Assembly: GCF_041770905.1 (NCBI RefSeq)
Contig: NZ_JBEUWX010000002.1
Span: forward strand, 682,001-746,000
From: Propionivibrio hellwigii
GTDB taxonomy: Bacteria > Pseudomonadota > Gammaproteobacteria > Burkholderiales > Rhodocyclaceae
Length of the DNA stretch: 64,000 bases
Direction: 5' to 3'
The first letter of the stretch is position 1. Every line of letters starts with the position of its first letter. This document shows, in pieces, positions 53,362 through 64,000 of this stretch. Position numbers and translations under genes: made by a program. A model generated the notes under the pieces. That model was not told the origin of the DNA, searched no databases, and was given only the letters and a program-made list of their open reading frames with translations.

Positions 53362-54176
53362 TCGTAGTTTCCTTTCCGCAAAGCCTGATATTCCGGAGAG
53401 TCTGGATATTGGCGGCGCAGCTGCGCAGTCAGGCTTTCTTCCTCTGAACGATTACCCAGGCGTCGCTCGGTACGCAACAGTAACCATAGCATTTCAGCAG
53501 TTGGTTCCGTCTGACGTATCAGATTGCTCATTTGTGTACGCACGGCATCGTAGTTCCCACGCCGATAATTAATTTCAGCCATCTGAAATTTGGCCTGGAG
53601 ATTGTCTGGGTCAAATCGCAACACACGCTGGATATATTCCTGGGCCTGATCAAGTTCGCCAAGTTTTGCATAACATGCGCCCGCATTGAGGTGAGCGACT
53701 TCAGGCGTCTGATACAGAGGATTGTTGATCGCTTTCTGGAAATAGGCGATTGATTCGCTCACTTTTCCCGTCTGGCACAAATACCAGCCATAGTTGTTGT
53801 TCAGTTCCGGATCCCGGTCATTTAGGCTCAGGGCGCGGTTAAAGTCTTTTTCCGCAGAATCGTATTCTTTGATGTAAAACAGCACCAAGCCGCGCATGCC
53901 AAAAGCGGGCGCATATTCGGGGTCGATCGAGGTCGCCAGCGTCAGCTCTTCAAGCGCAACAATCAGGTTTCCGCTCTGGAAATAAAGTGAGGCCAGTTCA
54001 GTATGCGCCTTGGCCCGCGTCAAGGCATCTTTGGGCCTGGCCGGCGTACCAAATCCGCCAGACGACTGAGAAGAGTCATTCTCCTGCGCTATCGCCGGGG
54101 AAACCGTACCCAGCAACGCCAGGCAAAGCGCTGTCAGCAAGCGAGCTACGATACGCCGACTCATGGAAATCATCAT
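53358..54176 (-). CDS. pilW: Type IV pilus biogenesis/stability protein PilW (PilF)
   Basis: Six-TPR protein that helps assemble the PilQ secretin (272 aa). Signal sequence to about residue 30 (LLTALCLALLGTVSPAIAQ); no lipobox cysteine is present, unlike P. aeruginosa PilF, so it is probably soluble and periplasmic. TPR units include AHTELASLYFQSGNLIVALEEL, YAPAFGMRGLVLFYIKEYDSAEKDF and PELNNNYGWYLCQTGKVSESIAYF. Overlaps rlmN and rodZ by four bases each. It fits functionally with the pilus ATPases at 12.8 and 63.5 kb. Confidence 0.9.
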   Translation of the reverse strand: MMISMSRRIVARLLTALCLALLGTVSPAIAQENDSSQSSGGFGTPARPKDALTRAKAHTELASLYFQSGNLIVALEELTLATSIDPEYAPAFGMRGLVLFYIKEYDSAEKDFNRALSLNDRDPELNNNYGWYLCQTGKVSESIAYFQKAINNPLYQTPEVAHLNAGACYAKLGELDQAQEYIQRVLRFDPDNLQAKFQMAEINYRRGNYDAVRTQMSNLIRQTEPTAEMLWLLLRTERRLGNRSEEESLTAQLRRQYPDSPEYQALRKGNYE

Positions 54177-55276
54177 AATCTGGCCTCACGAAATTGAATG
54201 ATACGGCGCTGACTACGCCGTGTTTTATCTCTGACCTTCCCGGCAAGCTGACCGCAGGCGGCATCAATGTCGTCACCGCGTGTCTTGCGTGTTGTCGTGA
54301 CCACACCAGCACGCATCAGAATATCGGAAAAACGCCGGATACGATGTGTCGGAGAGCAATGATAAGGGGATCCGGGAAAATAGTTGAATGGAATCAAGTT
54401 GAATTTACACGGAACATCACGCACCAATGCAAGCAGACGGTACGCATCCGCCTCGCTATCGTTAACGCCATCAAGCATCACGTATTCAAAAGTAATAAAG
54501 TCACGCGGCGCCTTATTCAGATAACGGCGGCAAGCCGTCATCAGCGCCCGTAGCGGATACTTTTGGTTAATCGGCACCAGTTTATCGCGCAGGGCGTCAT
54601 CAGCAGCATGTAGCGAAACGGCCAAGGCAACGGCACATTCGTCTGCCAGGCGGTCCATCATCGGCGTCAGCCCGGAGGTCGATACGGTTACGCGCCGCCG
54701 TGATAGCCCATAGGCATGATCATCCAACATCAGTCGCAGCGCTATCACCGTATTGTCGAAGTTGGCCAATGGTTCGCCCATGCCCATCAGCACCACATTA
54801 CTGATGATGCGCTCGCCCCTGGGGTCGGCGCCAAGTAAACAATTGGCTTGCCAGAGCTGGCCAATGATTTCTCCCGCCGTCAAATTACGGTTGAACCCTT
54901 GTTTTCCCGTCGAACAAAATGCGCAATCCAGCGCACACCCAGCCTGGGTCGACACGCAGAGTGTGCCGCGATCGTCTTCAGGAATAAATACCGTCTCGAT
55001 AGCATTACCACCGCCGACGTCAAAGAGAAATTTGCGTGTACCATCATCCGAAAGTTTGTCGGAAATAATCTCCGGCGGTACAACTTTGGCAATGCTGACC
55101 AGTTGTTCACGCAAACTCCTGGCGATATCCGTCATGGCAGCAAAATCGTTCTGCCCGAAACGATGTATCCAACGCAATAATTGCCTGGCGCGAAACGGTT
55201 TTTCACCAAGATCGGCAAAAAACGCCGTCAGTGCGGCCGCGTCGTAATCAAGCAGATTGACCTGAGCAGTCATCAT
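54173..55276 (-). CDS. rlmN: 23S rRNA/tRNA adenine-C2 methyltransferase RlmN
   Basis: Radical-SAM enzyme that methylates A2503 of 23S rRNA and A37 of some tRNAs. 367 aa from the ATG at 55276 (MMTAQVNLLDYDAAAL). The cluster motif is CALDCAFC in SGQAGCALDCAFCSTGKQG-like context; MGMGEPLANFDN and the C-terminal catalytic cysteine region are present. The open frame extends upstream to 55414 inside ndk, which is not plausible as coding. It starts 28 bases after ndk. Confidence 0.95.
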   Translation of the reverse strand: MMTAQVNLLDYDAAALTAFFADLGEKPFRARQLLRWIHRFGQNDFAAMTDIARSLREQLVSIAKVVPPEIISDKLSDDGTRKFLFDVGGGNAIETVFIPEDDRGTLCVSTQAGCALDCAFCSTGKQGFNRNLTAGEIIGQLWQANCLLGADPRGERIISNVVLMGMGEPLANFDNTVIALRLMLDDHAYGLSRRRVTVSTSGLTPMMDRLADECAVALAVSLHAADDALRDKLVPINQKYPLRALMTACRRYLNKAPRDFITFEYVMLDGVNDSEADAYRLLALVRDVPCKFNLIPFNYFPGSPYHCSPTHRIRRFSDILMRAGVVTTTRKTRGDDIDAACGQLAGKVRDKTRRSQRRIIQFREARL

Positions 55277-55304
55277 CTGATGTGTAGGAGACGTATGATG
55301 CCTA

Positions 55305-55733
55305 TCAACGCCCCGCGTAAACAGCCATTGCCGGAAAGAAAAAAGCCACTTCGGCTTTAGCGGTGTCTTGGCCATCCGAGCCATGTACAGCGTTAGCATC
55401 GATCGATTCGGCAAAGTCAGCGCGAATCGTCCCCGGCGCTGCTTTCTTAGGATCCGTCGCGCCCATCAGGTCGCGGTTTTTGGCGATTGCGTTTTCGCCT
55501 TCCAACACCTGGATCATTACCGGGCCAGATGTCATAAATTTGACAAGCTCGGCATAGAAAGGACGTTCTTTGTGCACCGCATAGAACTCTCCGGCTTCCT
55601 GCGCCGACAGCCAGGCCATTTTGGCAGCAACGATTTTGAGGCCGGCATTTTCAAAGCGGGCATAAATCTGACCAATCACATTTTTAGCGACAGCGTCCGG
55701 TTTGATAATGGATAAGGTACGCTCAACAGCCAT
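55305..55733 (-). CDS. ndk: Nucleoside diphosphate kinase
   Basis: Equilibrates nucleoside tri- and diphosphates. 142 aa. ERTLSIIKPDAV opens the protein and the catalytic histidine is in NAVHGSDGQDTA near 117. It is the first gene of the leftward array. AGGAGATT lies before the ATG. Confidence 0.98.
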   Translation of the reverse strand: MAVERTLSIIKPDAVAKNVIGQIYARFENAGLKIVAAKMAWLSAQEAGEFYAVHKERPFYAELVKFMTSGPVMIQVLEGENAIAKNRDLMGATDPKKAAPGTIRADFAESIDANAVHGSDGQDTAKAEVAFFFPAMAVYAGR

Positions 55734-55925
55734 GTCATAATCTCCTTATAGAACCATTCGGTTTTGAATCGTAATCCGGATAAAATGTCCGGGCAAAATT
55801 CACCCGCCAACAGGCTTGCGGATAATTTTTTATTGTATCAAACCCTTAACCAAGGCTCCATGCCTAACTCTCCTAAAGCCGCATTTGAAGATAAGCGGCA
55901 ATTAACTTGGAAACACCCAACAGTA

Positions 55926-56747
55926 ATGAGCAATGATTCTTTGAACGATGCGGAAGATATAGATCGTTCACGCCGTTTTGGCGGCATTCGGCGGCTTTAT
56001 GGCGACACGGCGTTCAAGCACCTGGAAAATGCGCATGTTTGCATCATCGGCATCGGCGGCGTCGGCTCTTGGGCAGCCGAAGCCTTGGCGCGTTCGGCAG
56101 TTGGGAGAATCACCTTAATCGATCTCGACATGGTGGCCGAATCAAACGTTAACCGGCAAATCCACGCACTCACCGGCATATTTGGTCAGGCAAAAACCTC
56201 GGCCATGGCCAAGCGCATTCGCGCCATCAATCCCGCGTGCCAGATCCATGAAATTGAGGATTTCATTACTCAGGACAACTTCAACACTGTTCTAGACAAA
56301 GGTTTCAATTGTGTTATCGATGCCATTGACCAAGTACGCATGAAAGCCGCGATGATCGCCTGGTGCCTGAATCGGGGGATATCCATCATAACGGCAGGCG
56401 GTGCAGGCGGACAAACAGACCCGACACGCATCCAGATCGCCGATCTGTCACGCACGATTCAGGATCCGCTGCTATCAAAAGTACGTGCAAGATTGCGCAA
56501 AGAATACGGTTTCCCACGCGAAGTCAAGAAAAAATTTGGCGTACGAGCCATTTTTTCAACAGAACCAGTAAGACATCCAGAAAATAGTATGGCGTGTGAA
56601 AATACGCCGACGCTGAGCGGCCTGCATTGCGCAGGATATGGTTCATCTGTTTGCGTTACAGCATCTTTTGGTTTTTTTGCTGCAGCAGAAGCCTTGCGTC
56701 AGCTCGCCACCACATCCCGAGTATCAAGCCATACACCCAGTCCTTGA
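55926..56747 (+). CDS. tcdA: tRNA threonylcarbamoyladenosine dehydratase TcdA
   Basis: E1-like ATP-dependent enzyme cyclising t6A to ct6A in tRNA, downstream of the TsaE step at 27 kb. 273 aa from the ATG at 55926; an ATG at 55860 is also in frame. The nucleotide loop is CIIGIGGVGSWAAEALARS, followed by DLDMVAESNVNRQ and CVIDAIDQVRMKAAM. The conserved C-terminal cysteine sits in GLHCAGYGSSVCVTA. Its last 49 bases overlap the 3' end of the convergent metallo-hydrolase gene. Confidence 0.92.
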   Translation: MSNDSLNDAEDIDRSRRFGGIRRLYGDTAFKHLENAHVCIIGIGGVGSWAAEALARSAVGRITLIDLDMVAESNVNRQIHALTGIFGQAKTSAMAKRIRAINPACQIHEIEDFITQDNFNTVLDKGFNCVIDAIDQVRMKAAMIAWCLNRGISIITAGGAGGQTDPTRIQIADLSRTIQDPLLSKVRARLRKEYGFPREVKKKFGVRAIFSTEPVRHPENSMACENTPTLSGLHCAGYGSSVCVTASFGFFAAAEALRQLATTSRVSSHTPSP

Positions 56748-57661
56748 GTATTGAGCTCAAGATCGTGCGCCAAGATCTCGAGAATTTTCTCTTCGGCCAA
56801 TGTACATCCCAGAGCGCGTGCTTGCGCAACAGCAAATTGACCTAGGGCATTACGAATCGCGCGGTGCCGCTCAGTGCGGCTTTGCTGGCCACGATGTTGA
56901 CGCGCAATATCTACAAAGACGTCAATCTGATGATGTAGAACATCTCCGTATCGTTCAACGTCACGCAATTCACCAAAGTGGGTCACAAACATCCCTGAGG
57001 GTTGGTAACTGAGTAGCCGATCTATTGATGTGTGCATGGCATCAGGTTCAAACTGAACCGGCGTCGTTGTCAGATAAACAAAACGCCCTCGTTCTCCATC
57101 CAATTCAGAAAATGTCAAACCAAAAGAGTCGCCCGTAAAAATATGATCAGACTTTTCATCTACAATCGCCACATGATGCCTAGCATGACCAGGCACGTCC
57201 AGAAAAAGCAATGGCCTGTCAGACAAATGCAATACCAAATTATCCGTCGCCTCGATGACGCGATTTACATCGACAGGTAGTATTTCACCATACAACAGCC
57301 CCATTTGCTCTTCCCCATAAACGGCAGTTGCCCCTTCGACCAGTTTTGAGGGGTCGATCATATGGCGCGCCCCGCGCGGATGGACGACGAGCCTGGCATT
57401 AGGAAATGCACGCATCATGCTTCCTACACCACCAGCATGGTCAAGATGTACGTGTGTTGGAATTACATAATCGATGCACTCAGGTGAAATATTTTGTTGC
57501 GCAAGTACATTCAATACGAATGGCAAGGAAGCATTACATCCCGTCTCAATCAAAGCGGCCCGACCGTTTTCGACAAGCAAAAAAATGGCCGCAAGTCCGG
57601 GACGGATATAGCGTGCATCAATCTGTGTTATACCTGACTCATACTGAAGATATGCGCTCAT
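56699..57661 (-). CDS. Metallo-beta-lactamase-fold hydrolase
   Basis: Zinc- or iron-binding MBL-fold protein (320 aa). The signature THVHLDHAGG gives H70, H72, D74 and H75; further ligands are in DVPGHARHHVAI, FTGDSFGL and the C-terminal THFGELRDV. The C-terminal 100 residues are helical. It resembles the glyoxalase-II-like group, but the substrate cannot be told. Codon use is slightly more AT-rich than the long array. It is convergent with tcdA. Confidence 0.85.
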   Translation of the reverse strand: MSAYLQYESGITQIDARYIRPGLAAIFLLVENGRAALIETGCNASLPFVLNVLAQQNISPECIDYVIPTHVHLDHAGGVGSMMRAFPNARLVVHPRGARHMIDPSKLVEGATAVYGEEQMGLLYGEILPVDVNRVIEATDNLVLHLSDRPLLFLDVPGHARHHVAIVDEKSDHIFTGDSFGLTFSELDGERGRFVYLTTTPVQFEPDAMHTSIDRLLSYQPSGMFVTHFGELRDVERYGDVLHHQIDVFVDIARQHRGQQSRTERHRAIRNALGQFAVAQARALGCTLAEEKILEILAHDLELNTQGLGVWLDTRDVVAS

Positions 57662-57798
57662 AACTGTCTATTCAACTTATTTTAGGTGTTACGAAGATAC
57701 CAAGTGAGGTTAAATATAAATAGAGGAGGGGTTGAAGTTGAGTGTGTAGTGTATTTTAAACTTCCCTTTAATGATTAAGTTTATTTTTTAATTTTACA

Positions 57799-57841
57799 AA
57801 GGGAAACGCCCCTTCCACGGAGATCATGTAGAAGGGGCGTA
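57799..57841 (-). terminator. rrn operon terminator
   Basis: Stem ACGCCCCTTC/GAAGGGGCGT just downstream of the 5S gene, followed on the transcribed strand by TTCCCTTTG and AT-rich DNA. Confidence 0.85.
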
Positions 57842-57850
57842 AATAAGGGG

Positions 57851-57965
57851 CCTGGCGGTGACCTACTTTCGCACACGCGGGGTGCACTATCATTGGCGCA
57901 ACTTCGTTTCACGGTCCTGTTCGGGATGGGAAGGGGTGGGTCCAAAGCGCTATGGCCGCCAAGCA
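57851..57965 (-). rRNA. rrf: 5S ribosomal RNA
   Basis: Read on the minus strand it begins TGCTTGGCGGCCATAGCGC and ends GTCACCGCCAGGC, with the conserved CCATCCCGAACAGGACCGTG core. About 115 nt. Last gene of the rrn operon. Confidence 0.95.
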
Positions 57966-58049
57966 TAACTTGTCTGTTACAGCCAAATGAGATTTACGCT
58001 GCAACATAAAATGAGAAGAAGGTTGAGGTTGTGACACACACATAGATGA

Positions 58050-58060
58050 CTCAAGGTTAT

Positions 58061-58070
<10 letters not shown>
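58050..58070. repeat. 23S processing stalk, 3' arm
   Basis: Perfect 21-base inverted match to 60939-60959. The two arms bring the ends of 23S pre-rRNA together, the RNase III substrate known from other rrn operons. Confidence 0.85.
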
Positions 58071-60938
<2,868 letters not shown>

Positions 60939-60947
<9 letters not shown>

Positions 60948-60959
60948 TATAACCTTGAG
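60939..60959. repeat. 23S processing stalk, 5' arm
   Basis: Inverted partner of 58050-58070. Confidence 0.85.
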
Positions 60960-61193
60960 CTCTTGATCAAGAACCCAGTAATTACAGGCAACTCATGTGT
61001 TTGAATTCTTGCTAGCTGTAACAAGAATTCGATGCAATCACAACCGTATCGCTGGCTTTGGTTTCTCGGCAACCAGCGATACAACCTTCTTCCATTTTGT
61101 TAAAGAGCTAACAGACTTTTTCTGAACAAAAAATCAGAAGAAAGCGCCAGAACAGGCGTTTTCTTCTAAAACCTGATCAGAAATAAAATTATT
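60948..61193 (-). other. tRNA-Ala to 23S spacer with processing signals
   Basis: Contains the 5' arm of the 23S stalk, hairpins GAATTCTTG/CAAGAATTC (61003-61011 with 61022-61030) and GTATCGCTGG/CCAGCGATAC, and a boxA element. Confidence 0.8.
61098..61109 (-). promoter_or_regulatory. boxA antitermination element before 23S
   Basis: AGCTCTTTAACA on the transcribed strand, matching the boxA consensus TGCTCTTTAACA except for the first base. It recruits NusB/S10 to keep RNA polymerase processive through the rRNA genes. Confidence 0.8.
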
Positions 61194-61269
61194 TGGTGGA
61201 GGATGACGGGATCGAACCGACGACCCCCTGCTTGCAAAGCAGGTGCTCTCCCAGCTGAGCTAATCCCCC
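61194..61269 (-). tRNA. tRNA-Ala (anticodon TGC)
   Basis: 76 nt with encoded CCA. Acceptor GGGGGAT/ATCCTCC-type pairing, anticodon loop CTTTGCAAG context, T loop GGTTCGATCCC. Standard position in the 16S-23S spacer. Confidence 0.97.
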
Positions 61270-61286
61270 TTGAAATAATATGAGAC

Positions 61287-61363
61287 TGGTGGGTCTGGTT
61301 GGAATCGAACCAACGACCCCCGCCTTATCAAGACGATGCTCTAACCGACTGAGCTACAGACCC
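61287..61363 (-). tRNA. tRNA-Ile (anticodon GAT)
   Basis: 77 nt with encoded CCA. Acceptor GGGTCTG/CAGACCC, anticodon loop CTTGATAAG, T loop GGTTCGAATCC. First spacer tRNA after 16S. Confidence 0.97.
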
Positions 61364-61388
61364 TTGTCTGTTATGGCTTCGGACAACT

Positions 61389-61413
61389 GATAGGTTGTGG
61401 GTTCTAGGCTTTG
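61389..61413. repeat. 16S processing stalk, 3' arm
   Basis: Near-perfect inverted match to 63079-63103; the two arms flank the 16S gene and would form its RNase III stem. Confidence 0.75.
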
Positions 61414-61419
61414 TTTCTC

Positions 61420-62960
<1,541 letters not shown>

Positions 62961-63078
62961 AACTCCTGCTTAAACTCTCGCTTGACGTGACATAAAGTTA
63001 AAAACTTTATGTTTTTATACATCGTGCGAGTTGCTTCATCTTTTTTAGCCAGCACTGCAAACCGCGCAGCAACCAGCC

Positions 63079-63103
63079 CAAAGACCAAGAACCCACACCT
63101 ATC
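63079..63103. repeat. 16S processing stalk, 5' arm
   Basis: Inverted partner of 61389-61413, in the leader between boxA and 16S. Confidence 0.75.
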
Positions 63104-63113
63104 AATCGTCCTG

Positions 63114-63126
63114 TTTTTAAAGAGCT
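63114..63126 (-). promoter_or_regulatory. boxA antitermination element in the rrn leader
   Basis: AGCTCTTTAAAAA on the transcribed strand, upstream of the 16S processing stalk. Confidence 0.8.
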
Positions 63127-63184
63127 TCGCCAGAAAAACTACCGCCTGACTACCTGCTTATCCCACCAAAAAGTGAGAAAGCGA

Positions 63185-63212
63185 ATTCTACATCAAGAAA
63201 AAAATGTGTCAA
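63185..63212 (-). promoter_or_regulatory. rrn promoter P2
   Basis: TTGACA (63207-63212), 16-base spacer, TAGAAT (63185-63190) on the minus strand. It is the one closer to 16S. Confidence 0.85.
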
Positions 63213-63286
63213 CTAGTGAAGAACATTTTTTCACGCCGCCTTCAACTTGGAAGGAAGCTCGCTACCCTTGAGTAACGAGGGCGCGA

Positions 63287-63314
63287 ATTATATAGCTTTA
63301 TATCTTCAAGTCAA
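63287..63314 (-). promoter_or_regulatory. rrn promoter P1 with GC-rich discriminator
   Basis: TTGACT (63309-63314), 16-base spacer, consensus TATAAT (63287-63292), followed by TCGCGCCC. A GC-rich discriminator between -10 and +1 is the feature that makes rrn promoters sensitive to ppGpp and DksA. Confidence 0.88.
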
Positions 63315-63550
63315 CCATTCAAGCCAACCATTTTTGTTTTTATAGTAAAAATTTTCCGCACAAAGCTTGCCGTTTGACCGATACGCTTCTTTCTTTGCCA
63401 ATAGCATTCTCCTATAATGCATGAAAAATATTTTAACGCGCATCCGGACGGATGTTAGGTACGTATCTAGGCCTATCGACACCCATTCTTTATCGGCTTC
63501 AGCCGCGTTCAACCAAAATCCAATCTGATTCGCAATAAAGGGGCGTACTT
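63315..63550. other. Divergent spacer between the rrn promoters and the pilus ATPase
   Basis: It separates rrn from the rightward ATPase gene. AT-rich sequence upstream of P1 could act as an UP element. A 68-codon minus-strand frame here has no recognisable character and overlaps the promoter DNA. Confidence 0.35.
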
Positions 63551-64000
63551 ATGATTCTTGACAATCTTTTCCATCTTATGGCGGAAAAACAGGCTTCCGA
63601 TCTCTACATTTCTGCTGGCACACCCATTCATATTAAGATTCAAGGTACTGTGATGCCGGTCAACCAGCAGATCATGACTCCGGAGATCACGGAAAAAATT
63701 GCTTATGAACTGATGACGCCTGCGCAGGCCAAGGTGTTCGAGGATACGATGGAGATGAATATATCCTTCAGCATCCCTGGGACGGGCAACTACCGAATTA
63801 ATTTTTTCCGGCAGCGATCTTCGATCGGGATCGTCGTACGCTACATCCAAAGCATCATTCCGGCGCTCGATACGCTTTTGTTGCCACCGGTTCTCACCGA
63901 ACTCATCATGGAGAAGCGCGGACTGATCCTCATTGTAGGGGCAACGGGTTCAGGCAAATCAACGACAATTGCCTCAATGCTGGATTACCGCAACATCAAT
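63551..64000 (+). CDS. pilU: PilT/PilU-family pilus retraction ATPase, 3' end missing
   Basis: The first 150 residues are visible; the gene runs off the right edge. MILDNLFHLMAEKQASDLYISAGTP is the usual N-terminus, and Walker A is GATGSGKSTT near 137-146. The GATGSGKS loop, RGLILIV lead-in and MLDYRN after it are closer to PilU than to PilT (GPTGSGKST, LDYLN). AAAGGGGCG precedes the ATG. PilT would be the alternative. Another PilB/GspE ATPase lies at 12.8 kb. Confidence 0.85.
   Translation, partial: MILDNLFHLMAEKQASDLYISAGTPIHIKIQGTVMPVNQQIMTPEITEKIAYELMTPAQAKVFEDTMEMNISFSIPGTGNYRINFFRQRSSIGIVVRYIQSIIPALDTLLLPPVLTELIMEKRGLILIVGATGSGKSTTIASMLDYRNIN

Noticed and set aside
63306..63512. 68-codon minus-strand frame before the pilus ATPase
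   Set aside because: It overlaps the rrn promoter region, has no ribosome-binding site and no recognisable features.

Overview
The window is chromosomal DNA of a betaproteobacterium. This rests on the 16S/23S/5S operon at 57.8-63.0 kb and on gene order (dacA-dat-DUF493-lipB-lipA; xseB-ispA-dxs-folE2; ndk-rlmN-pilW-rodZ-ispG-hisS-bamB-der-hfq-hflXKC-hisZ-purA). HisZ and FolE2 fit that assignment. The variable regions of the 16S gene look like the Rhodocyclales/Burkholderiales area, but I cannot place it further by eye. Coding density is high and most genes are housekeeping. The window cuts a gene at each edge: relA on the left and a pilT/pilU-type ATPase on the right.

Layout. 1-8 kb: a synthetase-only RelA, an orphan TRAP binding protein, and a cell-wall/lipoate cluster transcribed leftwards. 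8-11.3 kb: a Spy/CpxP-like periplasmic protein divergent from an OmpR-type regulator and sensor kinase. 11.3-12.8 kb: a gene-free stretch filled with palindromic repeats. 12.8-19 kb: a GspE/PilB ATPase, a small secreted cysteine-containing protein, htpG, an EamA transporter and greB. 19-23.3 kb: a PepSY membrane protein with a TonB-dependent siderophore receptor. 23.3-25 kb: another repeat block beside an AT-rich gene of unknown function. 25-35 kb: rluA, amiC-tsaE, queG, a sulfurtransferase with a STAS-like protein, the isoprenoid set xseB-ispA-dxs, folE2 and tRNA-Arg. 35-39.7 kb: recN, nadK and two unknown proteins. 39.7-55.7 kb: one long leftward array from ndk to purA with many 1-14 bp overlaps. 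55.7-57.7 kb: tcdA convergent with a metallo-hydrolase. 57.8-63.3 kb: the rrn operon (16S-Ile-Ala-23S-5S) with two strong promoters. 63.5 kb: the pilus retraction ATPase.

How the parts relate. The rrn promoters have a GC-rich discriminator of the ppGpp-sensitive kind, and relA lies at the other end of the window. Lipoate genes share an operon with D-amino-acid and peptidoglycan enzymes. The ndk-purA array combines translation (hisS, der, rlmN), outer-membrane and pilus assembly (bamB, pilW), cell shape (rodZ), isoprenoids (ispG), RNA chaperoning (hfq) and membrane proteolysis control (hflK/C).

The least explained elements are a dispersed family of GGGC/GCCC hairpin repeats at 3.3, 11.3-12.6 and 23.6 kb, the AT-rich DUF6892/DUF7738-like gene beside one repeat block, and a perfect dyad abutting the relA start codon. 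I found no CRISPR array, prophage, transposase or recognised defence system.
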